DNA of 64,000 nt from Arthrobacter cheniae (GTDB lineage Bacteria; Actinomycetota; Actinomycetes; Actinomycetales; Micrococcaceae): the NCBI RefSeq assembly GCF_003602275.1, contig NZ_QZVT01000002.1:248001-312000 (forward strand), in the 5' to 3' direction. The translations under genes and the position numbers were made by a program. Positions within the stretch are counted from its first letter, which is position 1. The number at the start of each line of letters is the position of its first letter. Shown one piece after another: positions 20,009 to 28,752 of this stretch. The notes beneath the pieces were generated by a model. The model was not told the origin of the DNA. It did not search any database and saw nothing but the letters and a program-made list of their open reading frames with translations.

Positions 20009-21034
20009 TTGACCGGTAACGCGACGTTTCGACATGACAACACGGCCCTGCTTGCCGTCACGAGTGTGGAGGCGCCGGTAGTCGTCACTTCCGCAGAGTT
20101 CGACGAACGGCTGGCACCCAGTCTCAAGAGGCTCCGGCTCTCCAAGCGGCTCCTCGAGCGCGTGGCAGGAGTCACGGAGCGTCGATGGTGGTCCCCGGGC
20201 TCCGACTTCGACGACGCCGCGATCGAGGCCGGCGCCAAGGCGATGGCGGAGGCCGGGATCGAGCCGAGCGACGTCGGTCTGCTCATCAACACCTCGGTGA
20301 CCCGACGCAATCTCGAGCCATCCGTCGCCGTCAAGATCCACCACTCCCTCGGACTTCCCTCCTCCGCCATGAATTTCGACCTGGCGAACGCATGCCTCGG
20401 TTTCGTCAACGGGATGACCCTCGCCGCGAACATGATCGACTCGGGTCAGATCAAGTACGCCCTGATCGTTGCCGGCGAAGACGCCCAGAAGACGCAGGAG
20501 GCCACCTTCAAGCGCCTCAACCGCGAGGAGTCCACGCGGGAGGACTTCCTCAGCGAGTTCGCGACCCTCACCCTCGGGTCCGGCGCGGCCGCCGCCGTCA
20601 TCGGTCCGGCAGACCTCCACCCCGGGTCCCACCGCATCCTCGGCGGAGTGTCCCGCGCGGGCACCCAGCACCATGAACTGTGCGTGGGCGGGGTCGACGG
20701 TATGTATACGGACACGAAGGGCCTGCTCGACGGCGGCCTGGAACTCGTGGTCACCGCGTGGCACGAGGCGCAGTCGGATGGCTGGAAGTGGGACGCGATG
20801 GACCGCTACGTGACGCACCAGGTGTCCAACTCCTACACCAACGCCATCATCAAGGCGGTGGATCTCGAGCGCGAGCGCGTCCCCATCACGTTCCCGCACT
20901 GGGGCAATGTGGGCCCGGCATCGCTGCCGATGACGCTGGCTCAGGAATCTCAGTCGCTCAATCCGGGCGACCGCGTGTTGTGCCTCGGCGTGGGTTCGGG
21001 CCTCAACACGTCGATGATGGAGATTGCGTGGTAG
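20009..21034 (+). CDS. oleA: OleA, head-to-head fatty acyl condensing enzyme
   Basis: OleA condenses two fatty acyl-CoAs to a 2-alkyl-3-oxoacid, the first step of long-chain olefin synthesis. The 341-residue thiolase-fold protein has the active Cys129 (NFDLANACLGFVNGM), Glu103 in NLEPSVAV, His270 in YVTHQVSNSYT and Asn300 in FPHWGNVGPAS. The Glu-Cys spacing is 26, as in Xanthomonas OleA, and that Glu distinguishes OleA from FabH. The start is TTG after CAGGAAAT; the nearest ATG is out of frame. It is the first gene of the oleA-oleBC-oleD operon. Confidence 0.93.
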   Translation: MTGNATFRHDNTALLAVTSVEAPVVVTSAEFDERLAPSLKRLRLSKRLLERVAGVTERRWWSPGSDFDDAAIEAGAKAMAEAGIEPSDVGLLINTSVTRRNLEPSVAVKIHHSLGLPSSAMNFDLANACLGFVNGMTLAANMIDSGQIKYALIVAGEDAQKTQEATFKRLNREESTREDFLSEFATLTLGSGAAAAVIGPADLHPGSHRILGGVSRAGTQHHELCVGGVDGMYTDTKGLLDGGLELVVTAWHEAQSDGWKWDAMDRYVTHQVSNSYTNAIIKAVDLERERVPITFPHWGNVGPASLPMTLAQESQSLNPGDRVLCLGVGSGLNTSMMEIAW

Positions 21035-23823
21035 CACTCCCCGGCATCGATCCCTCGTGGTCGATGTACGTCGACGTGCCCTCGACCAGCGGCGCCGATG
21101 CCCCGGGAACACGTCACCGCTGGCATTACCTCGACAACGGCGTAGGCACCGATGGCTCGGCCGTGAAGGGCACTCTCCTCTGTGTCCATGGGAATCCGAC
21201 CTGGTCCTACCTCTGGCGGACCTACCTCGCAGCCGGTCTGGCGGAAGGCTGGCGCGTGATCGCCGTGGACCAGCTCGACATGGGCTACTCCGCGAGGACG
21301 GGTGTCTTCCGCCGGCTGGCGCACCGCATCGCCGACCTCGAGGACTTCGTCGGCGCCGTCGGCCTCAGTGGGCCCCTCGTGACCGTCGGCCATGACTGGG
21401 GCGGCGTCATCAGCCTCGGCTACGCCCACCGCAATCGCCAGGGACTCGCGGGCGTCGTCCTGACCAATACCGCCATCCATCAGGACCCGACCCGCCGGAT
21501 CCCGGCGCCGCTCAGGCTCGCGCTGGCCCCCGGCGTGCATGATGTGGGTACCCGGGCCACCACCGCGTTCCTCGACGTGACGCTCGCCCTCGCCCGGCCG
21601 GCGCTGGAGCGTGACGTCCGCAAGGCCTTCCGGGCTCCCTACCGCAGGGTGGCGGACCGTCAGGGCATCGCGAATTTCGTCTCCGACATACCTGCCGATC
21701 CCTCCCACCCGAGCTACACCGCCCTGACCGGAACGGCGGAGGGTATCCGCAGCATCGACGTCCCCGTCCTGATGATGTGGGGTCCGCATGATCCCATCTT
21801 CTCCGACCCGTACCTCGAGGATCTTGCGCAGCGGTTGCCCCATGCGGATATCCACCGCTTCGAACGGGCGAGCCACCTCGTCCAGGAGGACGCCGACACC
21901 GCGTCCACGGCAATGGAGTGGCTGGAAGCCCGGTCGGTCGGGAACACCGCGCCCGGCCTCCGTCCTGCCGTCGACGACAGGACGGGTGGCACCGCGACGA
22001 ATGCTGCCGCGGACGAGAACGCCCTCTCCGGTGGCGCCGCGACCGGAGATGCTACCCCCTACAGGCCGCTCGGCCGGCGGATCCACGAGCTGGCCACCGG
22101 CCCCGACGGCGAGACCACGGCCGTCGCCGAGATGAAGCCCACCGGACCACCCCGCGTGTTGTCCTGGCGGGAACTCGACGACGACGTCGCCGCTGTCGCC
22201 GCCGGCCTGGCCTCGCTGGGCTACGGACCGGGGAGCAGGGTGAGCCTCCTCGTCCCGCCCGGCGTGGACCTCACGGTCCTCATCTACGCGTGCCTGCGGA
22301 TCGGCGCGATCATCGTCGTCGCCGACGCCGGCCTCGGCACACGTGGATTGAGCCGTGCCGTCAGGGGTTCGGCGCCCGACGTCGTCATCGGCATCGAACG
22401 CGCCCTCATCGCCGCACGGGCCTTCGACTGGCCCGGGCGAAGGATCAGCGCCGCTCCCCTGTCCGCGGTACGGCGACGAGCACTGCGCGTGGACGCATCC
22501 CTGAACGACCTGCGTGCCGCCCGTCCCGCCGATGCGACACCGGAACGATCCGATGCCGATGCCGATGCCGATGCCGATGCCGATGCCGCTATTCTCTTCA
22601 CCTCCGGCTCTACCGGCCCTGCCAAGGGCGTGGTGTACACCAACCGCCAGCTCTCCGCCATGCGGGATGCCGTCGAGTCGACACTCGGTCTAGGCCCTGG
22701 CAGTTCACTCGTCGCCGGTTTCGCACCCTTCGCCCTCCTCGGCCCCGCACTGGGAGCCACGTCCGTGACACCGGACATGGACGTCACCGCACCCCGGACG
22801 CTGACGGCGCAGGCGTTGGCCGACGCAGCCGCAGCGATTAGCGCGACCGTCGTCTTCGCCTCACCGGCGGCCCTCCGGAACGTCCTGGCCACCTCGTCGG
22901 ATCTCTCAGCCGATGGCAGGACAGCTCTCGGGCGGATCGCGCTGATGCTCTCGGCGGGCGCACCGATCCCGGTTCCCCTCCTGGAAGCCGTGCAGGAGCT
23001 GGTCCCCGCCGCAGCACTCCACACGCCGTACGGCATGACGGAATCGCTCCTGGTCGCCGATATCGACCTCGACGGGATCCGGCGCGCTGCAGCAGCCGCT
23101 GACACCGGGCTCGATGGCGCCGGCAACGGCGTGTGCGTCGGGTTGCCGGTCCACGGCGCCCGGGTCGCCCTCAGTCCGCTCGGGGCCTTCGAGGGACACA
23201 GCACGTCCGACTGTGATCGTGACGGCGGTCCGGACGGCGGCCTGCGCGGCGGCTCCCGCGACGACTCCCGCGACGGCGAGGCGGTCGGACCGCCGACCAC
23301 GACGCCCGGCGTGACCGGAGAGATCCTCGTCGACGCGCCCCATGTGAAGGACCGCTACTTCCGCCTGTGGAAGACACAGCAGGACTCCGCCCACACCCGT
23401 CCCTGGCACCGCACGGGCGACGTCGGACACTTCGACGCCGACGGCAGGCTATGGGTCGAGGGCCGTCTGGGGCACGTCGTCACGTCGCCCGCCGGGATCG
23501 TGACACCTGTCGGACTCGAGCAGGCACTGGAAACCCTCGACGCCGTCCGCCTCGCCGCCGTCGTCGGCGTCGGGCCCGCGGGTACCCAGGCCGTCGTCGC
23601 AGTCGTCGAGACCGCATCGGCAGGACGACGGCCGCAGCTCGCTTCCGCACCACTGGCCGCAGCAGCCCGCGCCATCGCCCGGCAGCGGGGCGTCGAGGTG
23701 TCGGCCGTCATCGAGGTAGCGGCGCTGCCGGTGGACATCCGCCACAACGCGAAGATCGACCGCGCGCGCGTCGCTGCCTGGAGCGCCCGCTTCCTCTCGG
23801 GTGGGCGGGCCGGATCCCTGTGA
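21028..23823 (+). CDS. oleBC: OleBC fusion: beta-lactone decarboxylase plus beta-lactone synthetase
   Basis: The 931-residue protein joins two olefin enzymes. Residues 1-300 are OleB, an alpha/beta hydrolase of haloalkane dehalogenase type with LLCVHGNPTWSYLWR and nucleophile Asp123 in GHDWGG, which decarboxylates a beta-lactone to a cis-alkene. Residues from about 345 are OleC, an AMP-forming ligase-like domain with LFTSGSTGPAKGVVYT at 523-538, which forms the beta-lactone. A hexanucleotide repeat precedes this motif and a Gly/Asp/Arg-rich insertion lies near 730-755. The GTG overlaps the oleA stop by seven bases, with GGAG five bases upstream. The fusion is known in Micrococcus-type actinobacteria. 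Confidence 0.92.
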   Translation: MVALPGIDPSWSMYVDVPSTSGADAPGTRHRWHYLDNGVGTDGSAVKGTLLCVHGNPTWSYLWRTYLAAGLAEGWRVIAVDQLDMGYSARTGVFRRLAHRIADLEDFVGAVGLSGPLVTVGHDWGGVISLGYAHRNRQGLAGVVLTNTAIHQDPTRRIPAPLRLALAPGVHDVGTRATTAFLDVTLALARPALERDVRKAFRAPYRRVADRQGIANFVSDIPADPSHPSYTALTGTAEGIRSIDVPVLMMWGPHDPIFSDPYLEDLAQRLPHADIHRFERASHLVQEDADTASTAMEWLEARSVGNTAPGLRPAVDDRTGGTATNAAADENALSGGAATGDATPYRPLGRRIHELATGPDGETTAVAEMKPTGPPRVLSWRELDDDVAAVAAGLASLGYGPGSRVSLLVPPGVDLTVLIYACLRIGAIIVVADAGLGTRGLSRAVRGSAPDVVIGIERALIAARAFDWPGRRISAAPLSAVRRRALRVDASLNDLRAARPADATPERSDADADADADADAAILFTSGSTGPAKGVVYTNRQLSAMRDAVESTLGLGPGSSLVAGFAPFALLGPALGATSVTPDMDVTAPRTLTAQALADAAAAISATVVFASPAALRNVLATSSDLSADGRTALGRIALMLSAGAPIPVPLLEAVQELVPAAALHTPYGMTESLLVADIDLDGIRRAAAAADTGLDGAGNGVCVGLPVHGARVALSPLGAFEGHSTSDCDRDGGPDGGLRGGSRDDSRDGEAVGPPTTTPGVTGEILVDAPHVKDRYFRLWKTQQDSAHTRPWHRTGDVGHFDADGRLWVEGRLGHVVTSPAGIVTPVGLEQALETLDAVRLAAVVGVGPAGTQAVVAVVETASAGRRPQLASAPLAAAARAIARQRGVEVSAVIEVAALPVDIRHNAKIDRARVAAWSARFLSGGRAGSL
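22552..22587 (+). repeat. (GATGCC)6 repeat inside oleBC
   Basis: Six perfect copies of GATGCC encode Asp-Ala repeated six times (residues 509-520), immediately before the ATP-binding motif of the OleC domain. Because the unit is six bases, a change in copy number would alter linker length without a frameshift. Confidence 0.95.
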
Positions 23824-24785
23824 CGGTCCTCGTCACCGGGGCGAGCGGCATGCTCGGCCGCGCAGTCGCAGAGCACCTCCTCGGCCAAGGTGAGGCGGTG
23901 CGGTGCTTCCAGCGAAGGCCCTCAGGTGTCGGAGCAGAGGACGTTCTCGGATCGATAGAGGACGACGACGCTGTCGAGGAGGCCGTCCGGGGGTGCACCG
24001 CGGTGATCCACCTCGCAGCGAAGGTGTCCTTCACCGGACACGCCGCCGAGTTCGACCGCATCAATGTCCAGGGTACGGATCGGCTGCTCCGGGCGGCAGA
24101 ACGTGCCGGAGCCACCGACGTCGTCCACGTCTCCTCACCGTCCGTGGCTCACGGCGGGACCTCGCTCGTGGGCGCTCCTGCCGGCCGCGCGGATCCTGAT
24201 CACGCACGGGGCCACTACGCCCGCACGAAGGCGTCGGCCGAGCTGCTGGCCCTCGACCGTTGCTCGGCTTCGTTCCGGGTGGCGGCGGTGCGGCCCCACA
24301 TCGTCTGGGGCCCGGGCGACACCCAGCTCGTGGAACGCGTCCTCGACCGCGCGCGAAGCAAACGCCTCCCACTGCTCGACGGCGGCACCGCCCTGATCGA
24401 CACGACCTACGTCGACAACGCAGCGTCGGCGATCGTCGCCTGCCTGCGGAGGATGGACCAGGCGCGGGGGCTGTCCCTCGTCGTCACGAACGGGGAGCCC
24501 CGCCCTGTCGCAGAACTGCTCGCCGGAATCTGCCGTGCCGGGGGCGTCACCCCTCCGGAGTGGTCCGTACCGGGAGCTGTGGCGCGGGGCGCGGGCGCCG
24601 TCATCGAGCGTGCCTGGCTCGCCCTCGGGCGGTCGGATGAACCCCCGATGACCCGGTTCCTGGCCGAACAACTCTCCACCGCCCACTGGTTCGACCAGCG
24701 CCGTACCCGGGCCGTACTCGACTGGCAGCCCACGATATCCGTCGACGAGGGCTTCGAACGGCTCGGGACGTACTACCGCCGCTGA
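23820..24785 (+). CDS. oleD: OleD, NAD(P)H-dependent 2-alkyl-3-oxoalkanoate reductase
   Basis: OleD reduces the OleA product to the 2-alkyl-3-hydroxyacid used by OleC. The 321-residue extended SDR begins VTVLVTGASGMLGRAVAEHL (Rossmann motif) and has Tyr133-x3-Lys137 in HYARTKASAELL, with RPHIVWGPGD and TTYVDNAASAIVACL further on. The open frame reaches far upstream, but the GTG at 23820 overlaps the oleBC stop as GTGA, which indicates coupling and matches the family start. A terminator follows. Confidence 0.92.
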   Translation: MTVLVTGASGMLGRAVAEHLLGQGEAVRCFQRRPSGVGAEDVLGSIEDDDAVEEAVRGCTAVIHLAAKVSFTGHAAEFDRINVQGTDRLLRAAERAGATDVVHVSSPSVAHGGTSLVGAPAGRADPDHARGHYARTKASAELLALDRCSASFRVAAVRPHIVWGPGDTQLVERVLDRARSKRLPLLDGGTALIDTTYVDNAASAIVACLRRMDQARGLSLVVTNGEPRPVAELLAGICRAGGVTPPEWSVPGAVARGAGAVIERAWLALGRSDEPPMTRFLAEQLSTAHWFDQRRTRAVLDWQPTISVDEGFERLGTYYRR

Positions 24786-24833
24786 GGGTCCGACGCATTC
24801 CTCACGGAACAGCGCGGCGCCACCTGCACGAAA

Positions 24834-24862
24834 AAGGACGGGATGCCAGGCATCCCGTCCTT
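24834..24862. terminator. Bidirectional terminator after oleD
   Basis: A 13-bp perfect stem (AAGGACGGGATGC pairing with 24850-24862) has a 3-base loop. It is flanked by an A-run on the left and CTTCT on the right, so both the oleD transcript and the convergent NlpC/P60 transcript end in U-rich sequence. Confidence 0.85.
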
Positions 24863-24925
24863 CTTCTATCACTCTCGAGCGCCCGGCCGCCCCCGCATAC
24901 CTTCCGCGGGGCCGGCGACCGCCTG

Positions 24926-25774
24926 CTAGCGGGTGTAGTACCCGTCGACCGCCATGACGCCGACCGAGTGCACCTGCGTACCCTGCGAGGGGTTGAGCGC
25001 ACTGATCATCTGGCCGTTGCCGAGGTAGATACCCACGTGGCTTCCGCCGTTCTGGCTCACGAGGTCACCCGGCTGCGGGTTGCTGGTAGGACGCAGCGCG
25101 GCGAACTGCGACCACGTGGTGCGCGGAAGGTTGATGCCGTTCTGCGCATAGGCCCACTGGACGAAGCCCGAGCAGTCCCAGGCGCCGCGCGCCGTGCCGC
25201 CGTAGACGTAACCCGAGCCCTCGCCCTGCATTGCCGTTGCGGCGATACCACCGGCCGGTGCGACCGACGCGGACTGGAAGCTGATGGCGGGCTGCGCCGC
25301 GACCGGCGCTGCAGGAGCCGCAACCGACACTGCAGCAGCAGCGGCCGGAACTGCGGCGATGGATGCCGACTGGGTGGAGTACTGCTGGGGTGCTGCCGAA
25401 CCACCGAGCGAGATGGACTGGCCGGGGTAGATGACCGAGCCGTACCCGAGACCGTTCGAGGCGAAGACCGCCTCGAGGCTGACACCGTGGGCGGCTGAGA
25501 TGCTGCCCAGCGTGTCACCGGCCTGGACCGTGTAGGTGCCGGCTGCGGACGTGGTGACCGCTGCCTGCTGGGTTCCGGCGGACTGGACGCTGATCTCGCC
25601 TGCTGCGCTGGCGGGAAGCGCTGCACCGAGCATGATGCCCGAAGCGGCTACGACGACGGCGGCAGGCTTGCCTGCGACCGACGCACTCGCGGTGACCGCG
25701 CGTGACGCTGTGATGATGGGGTTGATGCGCGTAGGGACTGCCCTGTGGCGCGCGATATTGCTCTTCCTGGACAT
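24926..25774 (-). CDS. Secreted LysM-NlpC/P60 cell-wall hydrolase
   Basis: This is a predicted secreted peptidoglycan endopeptidase of 282 residues. A long export signal (about 1-59) ends in ALPASAAG. A LysM domain (about 73-117) starts TYTVQAGDTLGSISAAHGVS, and an Ala/Val-rich linker follows. The C-terminal NlpC/P60 domain has the catalytic Cys in AWDCSGFVQWAYAQNG and His in GSHVGIYLGNGQMI. The ATG at 25774 is chosen over an upstream in-frame start because AAAGG lies eight bases away and the longer frame would run into a riboswitch. Control is probably by c-di-AMP through that element. Confidence 0.9.
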   Translation of the reverse strand: MSRKSNIARHRAVPTRINPIITASRAVTASASVAGKPAAVVVAASGIMLGAALPASAAGEISVQSAGTQQAAVTTSAAGTYTVQAGDTLGSISAAHGVSLEAVFASNGLGYGSVIYPGQSISLGGSAAPQQYSTQSASIAAVPAAAAAVSVAAPAAPVAAQPAISFQSASVAPAGGIAATAMQGEGSGYVYGGTARGAWDCSGFVQWAYAQNGINLPRTTWSQFAALRPTSNPQPGDLVSQNGGSHVGIYLGNGQMISALNPSQGTQVHSVGVMAVDGYYTR

Positions 25775-25791
25775 GCTGCTGCCTTTCCCAA

Positions 25792-25974
25792 TGCCGGCGA
25801 AGTTAGCTGTCGGGTTCGGATGGGACATCCGGACACGTTCCTCGCAGACCAACGCCCCCGGGCTGGTCTACGCGCGTCTTTACCCCTAGGACTCGTAAGC
25901 GAGTCCACTTTCGGTTCCCCCGCCCCTGTCGAAATGTGTAGCGAACGGTCCTTCCTCATCGACAGGGTTAGGCA
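25792..25974 (-). ncRNA. ydaO/yuaA-type (c-di-AMP) riboswitch
   Basis: The minus-strand leader of the NlpC/P60 gene carries the hallmark conserved blocks of this class. GGGGGAACC follows a stem formed by CCTGTCG and CGACAGG, and GGGGTAAAG sits in the middle. Near the 3' end is the core CCGAACCCGACAGCTAAC followed by TTCGCC. The closing stem pairs TGCC (25974-25971) with GGCA (25795-25792). In Gram-positive bacteria this riboswitch turns off cell-wall hydrolase genes when c-di-AMP is high. The 3' end is 17 bases before the ATG, so translational control is possible. Confidence 0.88.
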
Positions 25975-26092
25975 GAGTGAGGAAGGGCGCCCCTCCGTGG
26001 TGGAATGAGCGCGGGATCAACGGTACGCGTTGGTCGAACTCTTGTCACATTTGGGTTACGGAGCAGCACCGTTCCGCTGCCCGACCCACGGA

Positions 26093-27058
26093 CTAGGGTC
26101 TTGCGTTGCGCGGCCTGGGCTGGCAGTAGGGACACAGGCAGGAGGATCTGTTCATGAAGGACTCCCTGCGCAGGAGCGTGTGCCGGCCTTCGGCAGCGCA
26201 CCGCCGGCAGGGCAGGCCCGAACGCCCATAGGCCTCGAGGTCGCGTGCGAAGTATCCGGATGCGCCGTTGACGTTGACGTAGAGCGAGTCGAAGCTCGTC
26301 CCGCCCGCGGCCAGCGCCCGCGCCATGACGCTCGTGGCCGCCTCGATGATCCGCAGCGTGTCCGGGCGCCGCATGGTGTCGGTGGGACGGGCGTAGTGGA
26401 AGCGGGCCGCCCAGAGAGCCTCGTCGGCGTAGATGTTGCCGATGCCCGAGATGAGTCCCTGATCGAGGAGCGCGCGCTTGAGGCCGGTCCTTCGGGCGCG
26501 CAGCCGATGGTGGAAGTCCTCCACGGAGAAGGCCGGGTCGAGGGGGTCGCGTGCTATGTGTGCGGCCTGGTGCGGAATGAGTGGCAACGCACTGGCACCC
26601 GTCCCACCCGGCTGCCCGTCCACCGTCGGTTCCAGGTCCGCGACGAACATCCCCCCGAAAATCCGCTGATCGACGAAACGCAGGTCGGCAGGGAGTGGCT
26701 CGCCGCCGTCCTCGCCCCTGGCGGCCGAGAGGCTCAGGCGCACCTTCAGGTGCTTCTCCCGCGGGGCGTCGGCCTCCTCGATGAGCAGTTGACCGCTCAT
26801 ACCGAGGTGGGCCATCAGGGCCACCTGTGGAGCGTCGGCGCGGTGGTCGGGGTCCTCGAGCGTGAGCCAGAGGAATTTCCCGCGTCGCACGACATCCGTC
26901 ACCCGTGCTCCGGTGACCCTGCCCCTGAAGTCCTCGACGCCGGGAACGTGACGGCGAAGGGACCGCGGGTCGACCACCTCCACGCCCTCGATGATTCGGC
27001 CGGTGACCCAGCGGGCCAGGCCGCGCCGTACCACCTCCACCTCGGGCAGTTCAGGCAC
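26093..27058 (-). CDS. mutM: Formamidopyrimidine-DNA glycosylase
   Basis: MutM (Fpg) removes 8-oxoguanine and formamidopyrimidines and cuts the abasic strand. The 321-residue protein begins with the processed [14 protein letters not shown], in which Pro2 and Glu3 are catalytic. It has the H2TH segment [19 protein letters not shown] and a C-terminal zinc finger with CRRC and CPYC. It starts with GTG directly after the rnc stop, with no gap. The rnc-mutM pair upstream of smc is the usual actinobacterial order, here split by the ole and NlpC genes. Confidence 0.96.
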   Translation of the reverse strand: MPELPEVEVVRRGLARWVTGRIIEGVEVVDPRSLRRHVPGVEDFRGRVTGARVTDVVRRGKFLWLTLEDPDHRADAPQVALMAHLGMSGQLLIEEADAPREKHLKVRLSLSAARGEDGGEPLPADLRFVDQRIFGGMFVADLEPTVDGQPGGTGASALPLIPHQAAHIARDPLDPAFSVEDFHHRLRARRTGLKRALLDQGLISGIGNIYADEALWAARFHYARPTDTMRRPDTLRIIEAATSVMARALAAGGTSFDSLYVNVNGASGYFARDLEAYGRSGLPCRRCAAEGRHTLLRRESFMNRSSCLCPYCQPRPRNARP

Positions 27059-27790
27059 TCAGGAGCCGTCGCTACGCGACCCGGCCGGGGCCTCGTGATC
27101 GAGTTGCACGGAGCCGTCGGACAGCAGCTTCCAGGAGGCCGCCGCTGCAGCCTGCTCGGCTTCCTTCTTGGAGTGCCCGCTGCCGGAGCCGTAATCCACC
27201 CCCCCGATCACGAGACGCGCGGTGAAGCTGCGCGCATGGTCGGGACCGGAGCCGTCGACCTGGTAGTCGATCAGGCCCAATCGCCGGGCAGCGGCAGTCT
27301 CCTGAATGCGCGTCTTCCAGTCGGTGCCCTCGCCGAGGACGGCGGAATCGCGCAGCAGCGGCCCGATGAGGCGCATGACCATCACACGCGCGGTCTCGAT
27401 ACCGTGGCTCAGATAGGTGGCGCCGATGACGGCTTCCATGGTGTCCGCGAGGATCGAGGCCTTGTCGCGCCCGTTGGTGAGCTTTTCACCCTGGCCCAGC
27501 AGGACGAAGCTGCCGAGGTCGAGGGTCCGGGCGACGCCCGCGAGCGCCCTGGTACTCACGACGGCGGAACGGCGCTTGGCCAACTCCCCTTCGGACAGAT
27601 CAGGGTTGTCCCTGTACAGGGCATCCGTCACCGCCAGGCCGAGCACGGAGTCACCGAGGAACTCGAGGCGCTCGTTGGTCGGTATCCCACCCTTTTCGTA
27701 GGCATAGGACCGGTGTGTCAGGGCAAGACGAAGCGTCTCGGTGTCTATATCGACACCGAGACGCTTCGTAAGATCTTCTGTACTCTTCAC
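27059..27790 (-). CDS. rnc: Ribonuclease III
   Basis: RNase III cleaves double-stranded RNA, including the rRNA precursor. The 243-residue protein has the catalytic signature NERLEFLGDSVLGLAVTD and a second acidic cluster DTMEAVIGATYLSHG. The C-terminal double-stranded RNA-binding domain runs from DWKTRIQE to SKKEAEQAAAAASWKLL. The GTG start lacks a strong ribosome site and is 72 bases after rpmF. Confidence 0.96.
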   Translation of the reverse strand: MKSTEDLTKRLGVDIDTETLRLALTHRSYAYEKGGIPTNERLEFLGDSVLGLAVTDALYRDNPDLSEGELAKRRSAVVSTRALAGVARTLDLGSFVLLGQGEKLTNGRDKASILADTMEAVIGATYLSHGIETARVMVMRLIGPLLRDSAVLGEGTDWKTRIQETAAARRLGLIDYQVDGSGPDHARSFTARLVIGGVDYGSGSGHSKKEAEQAAAAASWKLLSDGSVQLDHEAPAGSRSDGS

Positions 27791-27862
27791 AACCGCATCA
27801 GCTGATCCAGTATCAAACGAACGTCCACCGCTGCGCCTGGCGCGTCATGGACACGTCCGTTG

Positions 27863-28066
27863 TTAGACGTCGGCTACCTTGCGGCCCTTGTACTCGAGGA
27901 ACAGCGGGGTGCCGGCCGAGTCGGTGACGACCTTGGCCTGGTGCGCAAGGCTGTAGGTGATGCGGCCGTTCTCGAGGGTCTTGACCAGCTTGGGGGCGGT
28001 TGCCTTCCACTGGGACCGGCGTGCGCGGGTATTCGCGCGGGACATCTTCCGTTTCGGGACAGCCAC
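27863..28066 (-). CDS. rpmF: 50S ribosomal protein L32
   Basis: The 67-residue basic protein begins [21 protein letters not shown], the typical L32 N-terminus. The Cys zinc-finger residues found in some L32 proteins are absent, so this is the Cys-free form. It starts two bases after the DUF177 stop, as in most bacteria. Confidence 0.97.
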   Translation of the reverse strand: MAVPKRKMSRANTRARRSQWKATAPKLVKTLENGRITYSLAHQAKVVTDSAGTPLFLEYKGRKVADV

Positions 28067-28068
28067 GG

Positions 28069-28659
28069 CTAAATCTCTTCTCTCTCGTCTGACTCTGACT
28101 TGGGTGCCGCATCATTCTCAGCGGCGGTGCCTGCCAACCCGGCGAGGGCTGACCAGCGAGGATCCAGAACTTCGTGGTGGTGGTCCGGATCGTCGTTGAG
28201 CTGGGCTCCGCATTCGGAGCACAAGCCCTGGCAATCCTCCCGGCACACCGGCTGGAATGGCAGTGATGTGACCACTGCATCCCTCAGCACGGGCTCCAGA
28301 GCGACCGAATCGTTCTCCACCCTGTGCTGTTCTTCCTCCTCTTCTACCGACAGCGACTCGGAGTCGCTGTAGAAGAAGAGTTCCTGGATATCCACCTCGC
28401 GGTCGAACCGCAGTGGCTCCAGGCAACGGCCGCACTCGCCGGTTACCTCGACGCTTGCCGTTCCCGACACCAGGATTCCCTCGTACACGGATTCGAAGCG
28501 CAGCTCGAGTTCCATGTCGGAACCCTCCTGCACGCCGATCAGCGCCACGCCGAAATCCTTCGGCGCCGGTACATGTTCCTCGAGTGTCCGCATGCTACCC
28601 GGACTGCGTCCGAGATCCTTGACACTGAATGTCAAAGGCGAACTGAGATCGCTTTTAAT
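28069..28659 (-). CDS. DUF177 (YceD) family protein
   Basis: DUF177 proteins precede rpmF in most bacteria and are linked to 23S rRNA or large-subunit assembly. This one has [18 protein letters not shown] and a second Cys pair, [13 protein letters not shown], which could bind zinc, with an acidic stretch (VEEEEEQ) between. The start is unusual. The first conventional in-frame start is TTG at 28635, with no ribosome site near it. An in-frame ATT at 28659-28657 lies five bases after AGGAG and adds IKSDLSSP, so ATT is preferred (196 residues). Confidence 0.88.
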   Translation of the reverse strand: MKSDLSSPLTFSVKDLGRSPGSMRTLEEHVPAPKDFGVALIGVQEGSDMELELRFESVYEGILVSGTASVEVTGECGRCLEPLRFDREVDIQELFFYSDSESLSVEEEEEQHRVENDSVALEPVLRDAVVTSLPFQPVCREDCQGLCSECGAQLNDDPDHHHEVLDPRWSALAGLAGTAAENDAAPKSESDEREEI

Positions 28660-28723
28660 GGTGACTCCTGTAGAACATATGACCGACGTACCATCCTAGC
28701 CTGATACGGCGGGCATGCCCAAA

Positions 28724-28744
28724 ACGCCGGTGCAGCGCCGGCGT
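28724..28744 (-). terminator. Rho-independent terminator after coaD
   Basis: On the minus strand, ACGCCGG and CCGGCGT form a 7-bp stem with a 7-base loop, followed directly by TTTT. It starts eight bases after the coaD stop. It separates coaD from the DUF177-rpmF-rnc-mutM unit. Confidence 0.75.
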
Positions 28745-28752
28745 GTACCGAC

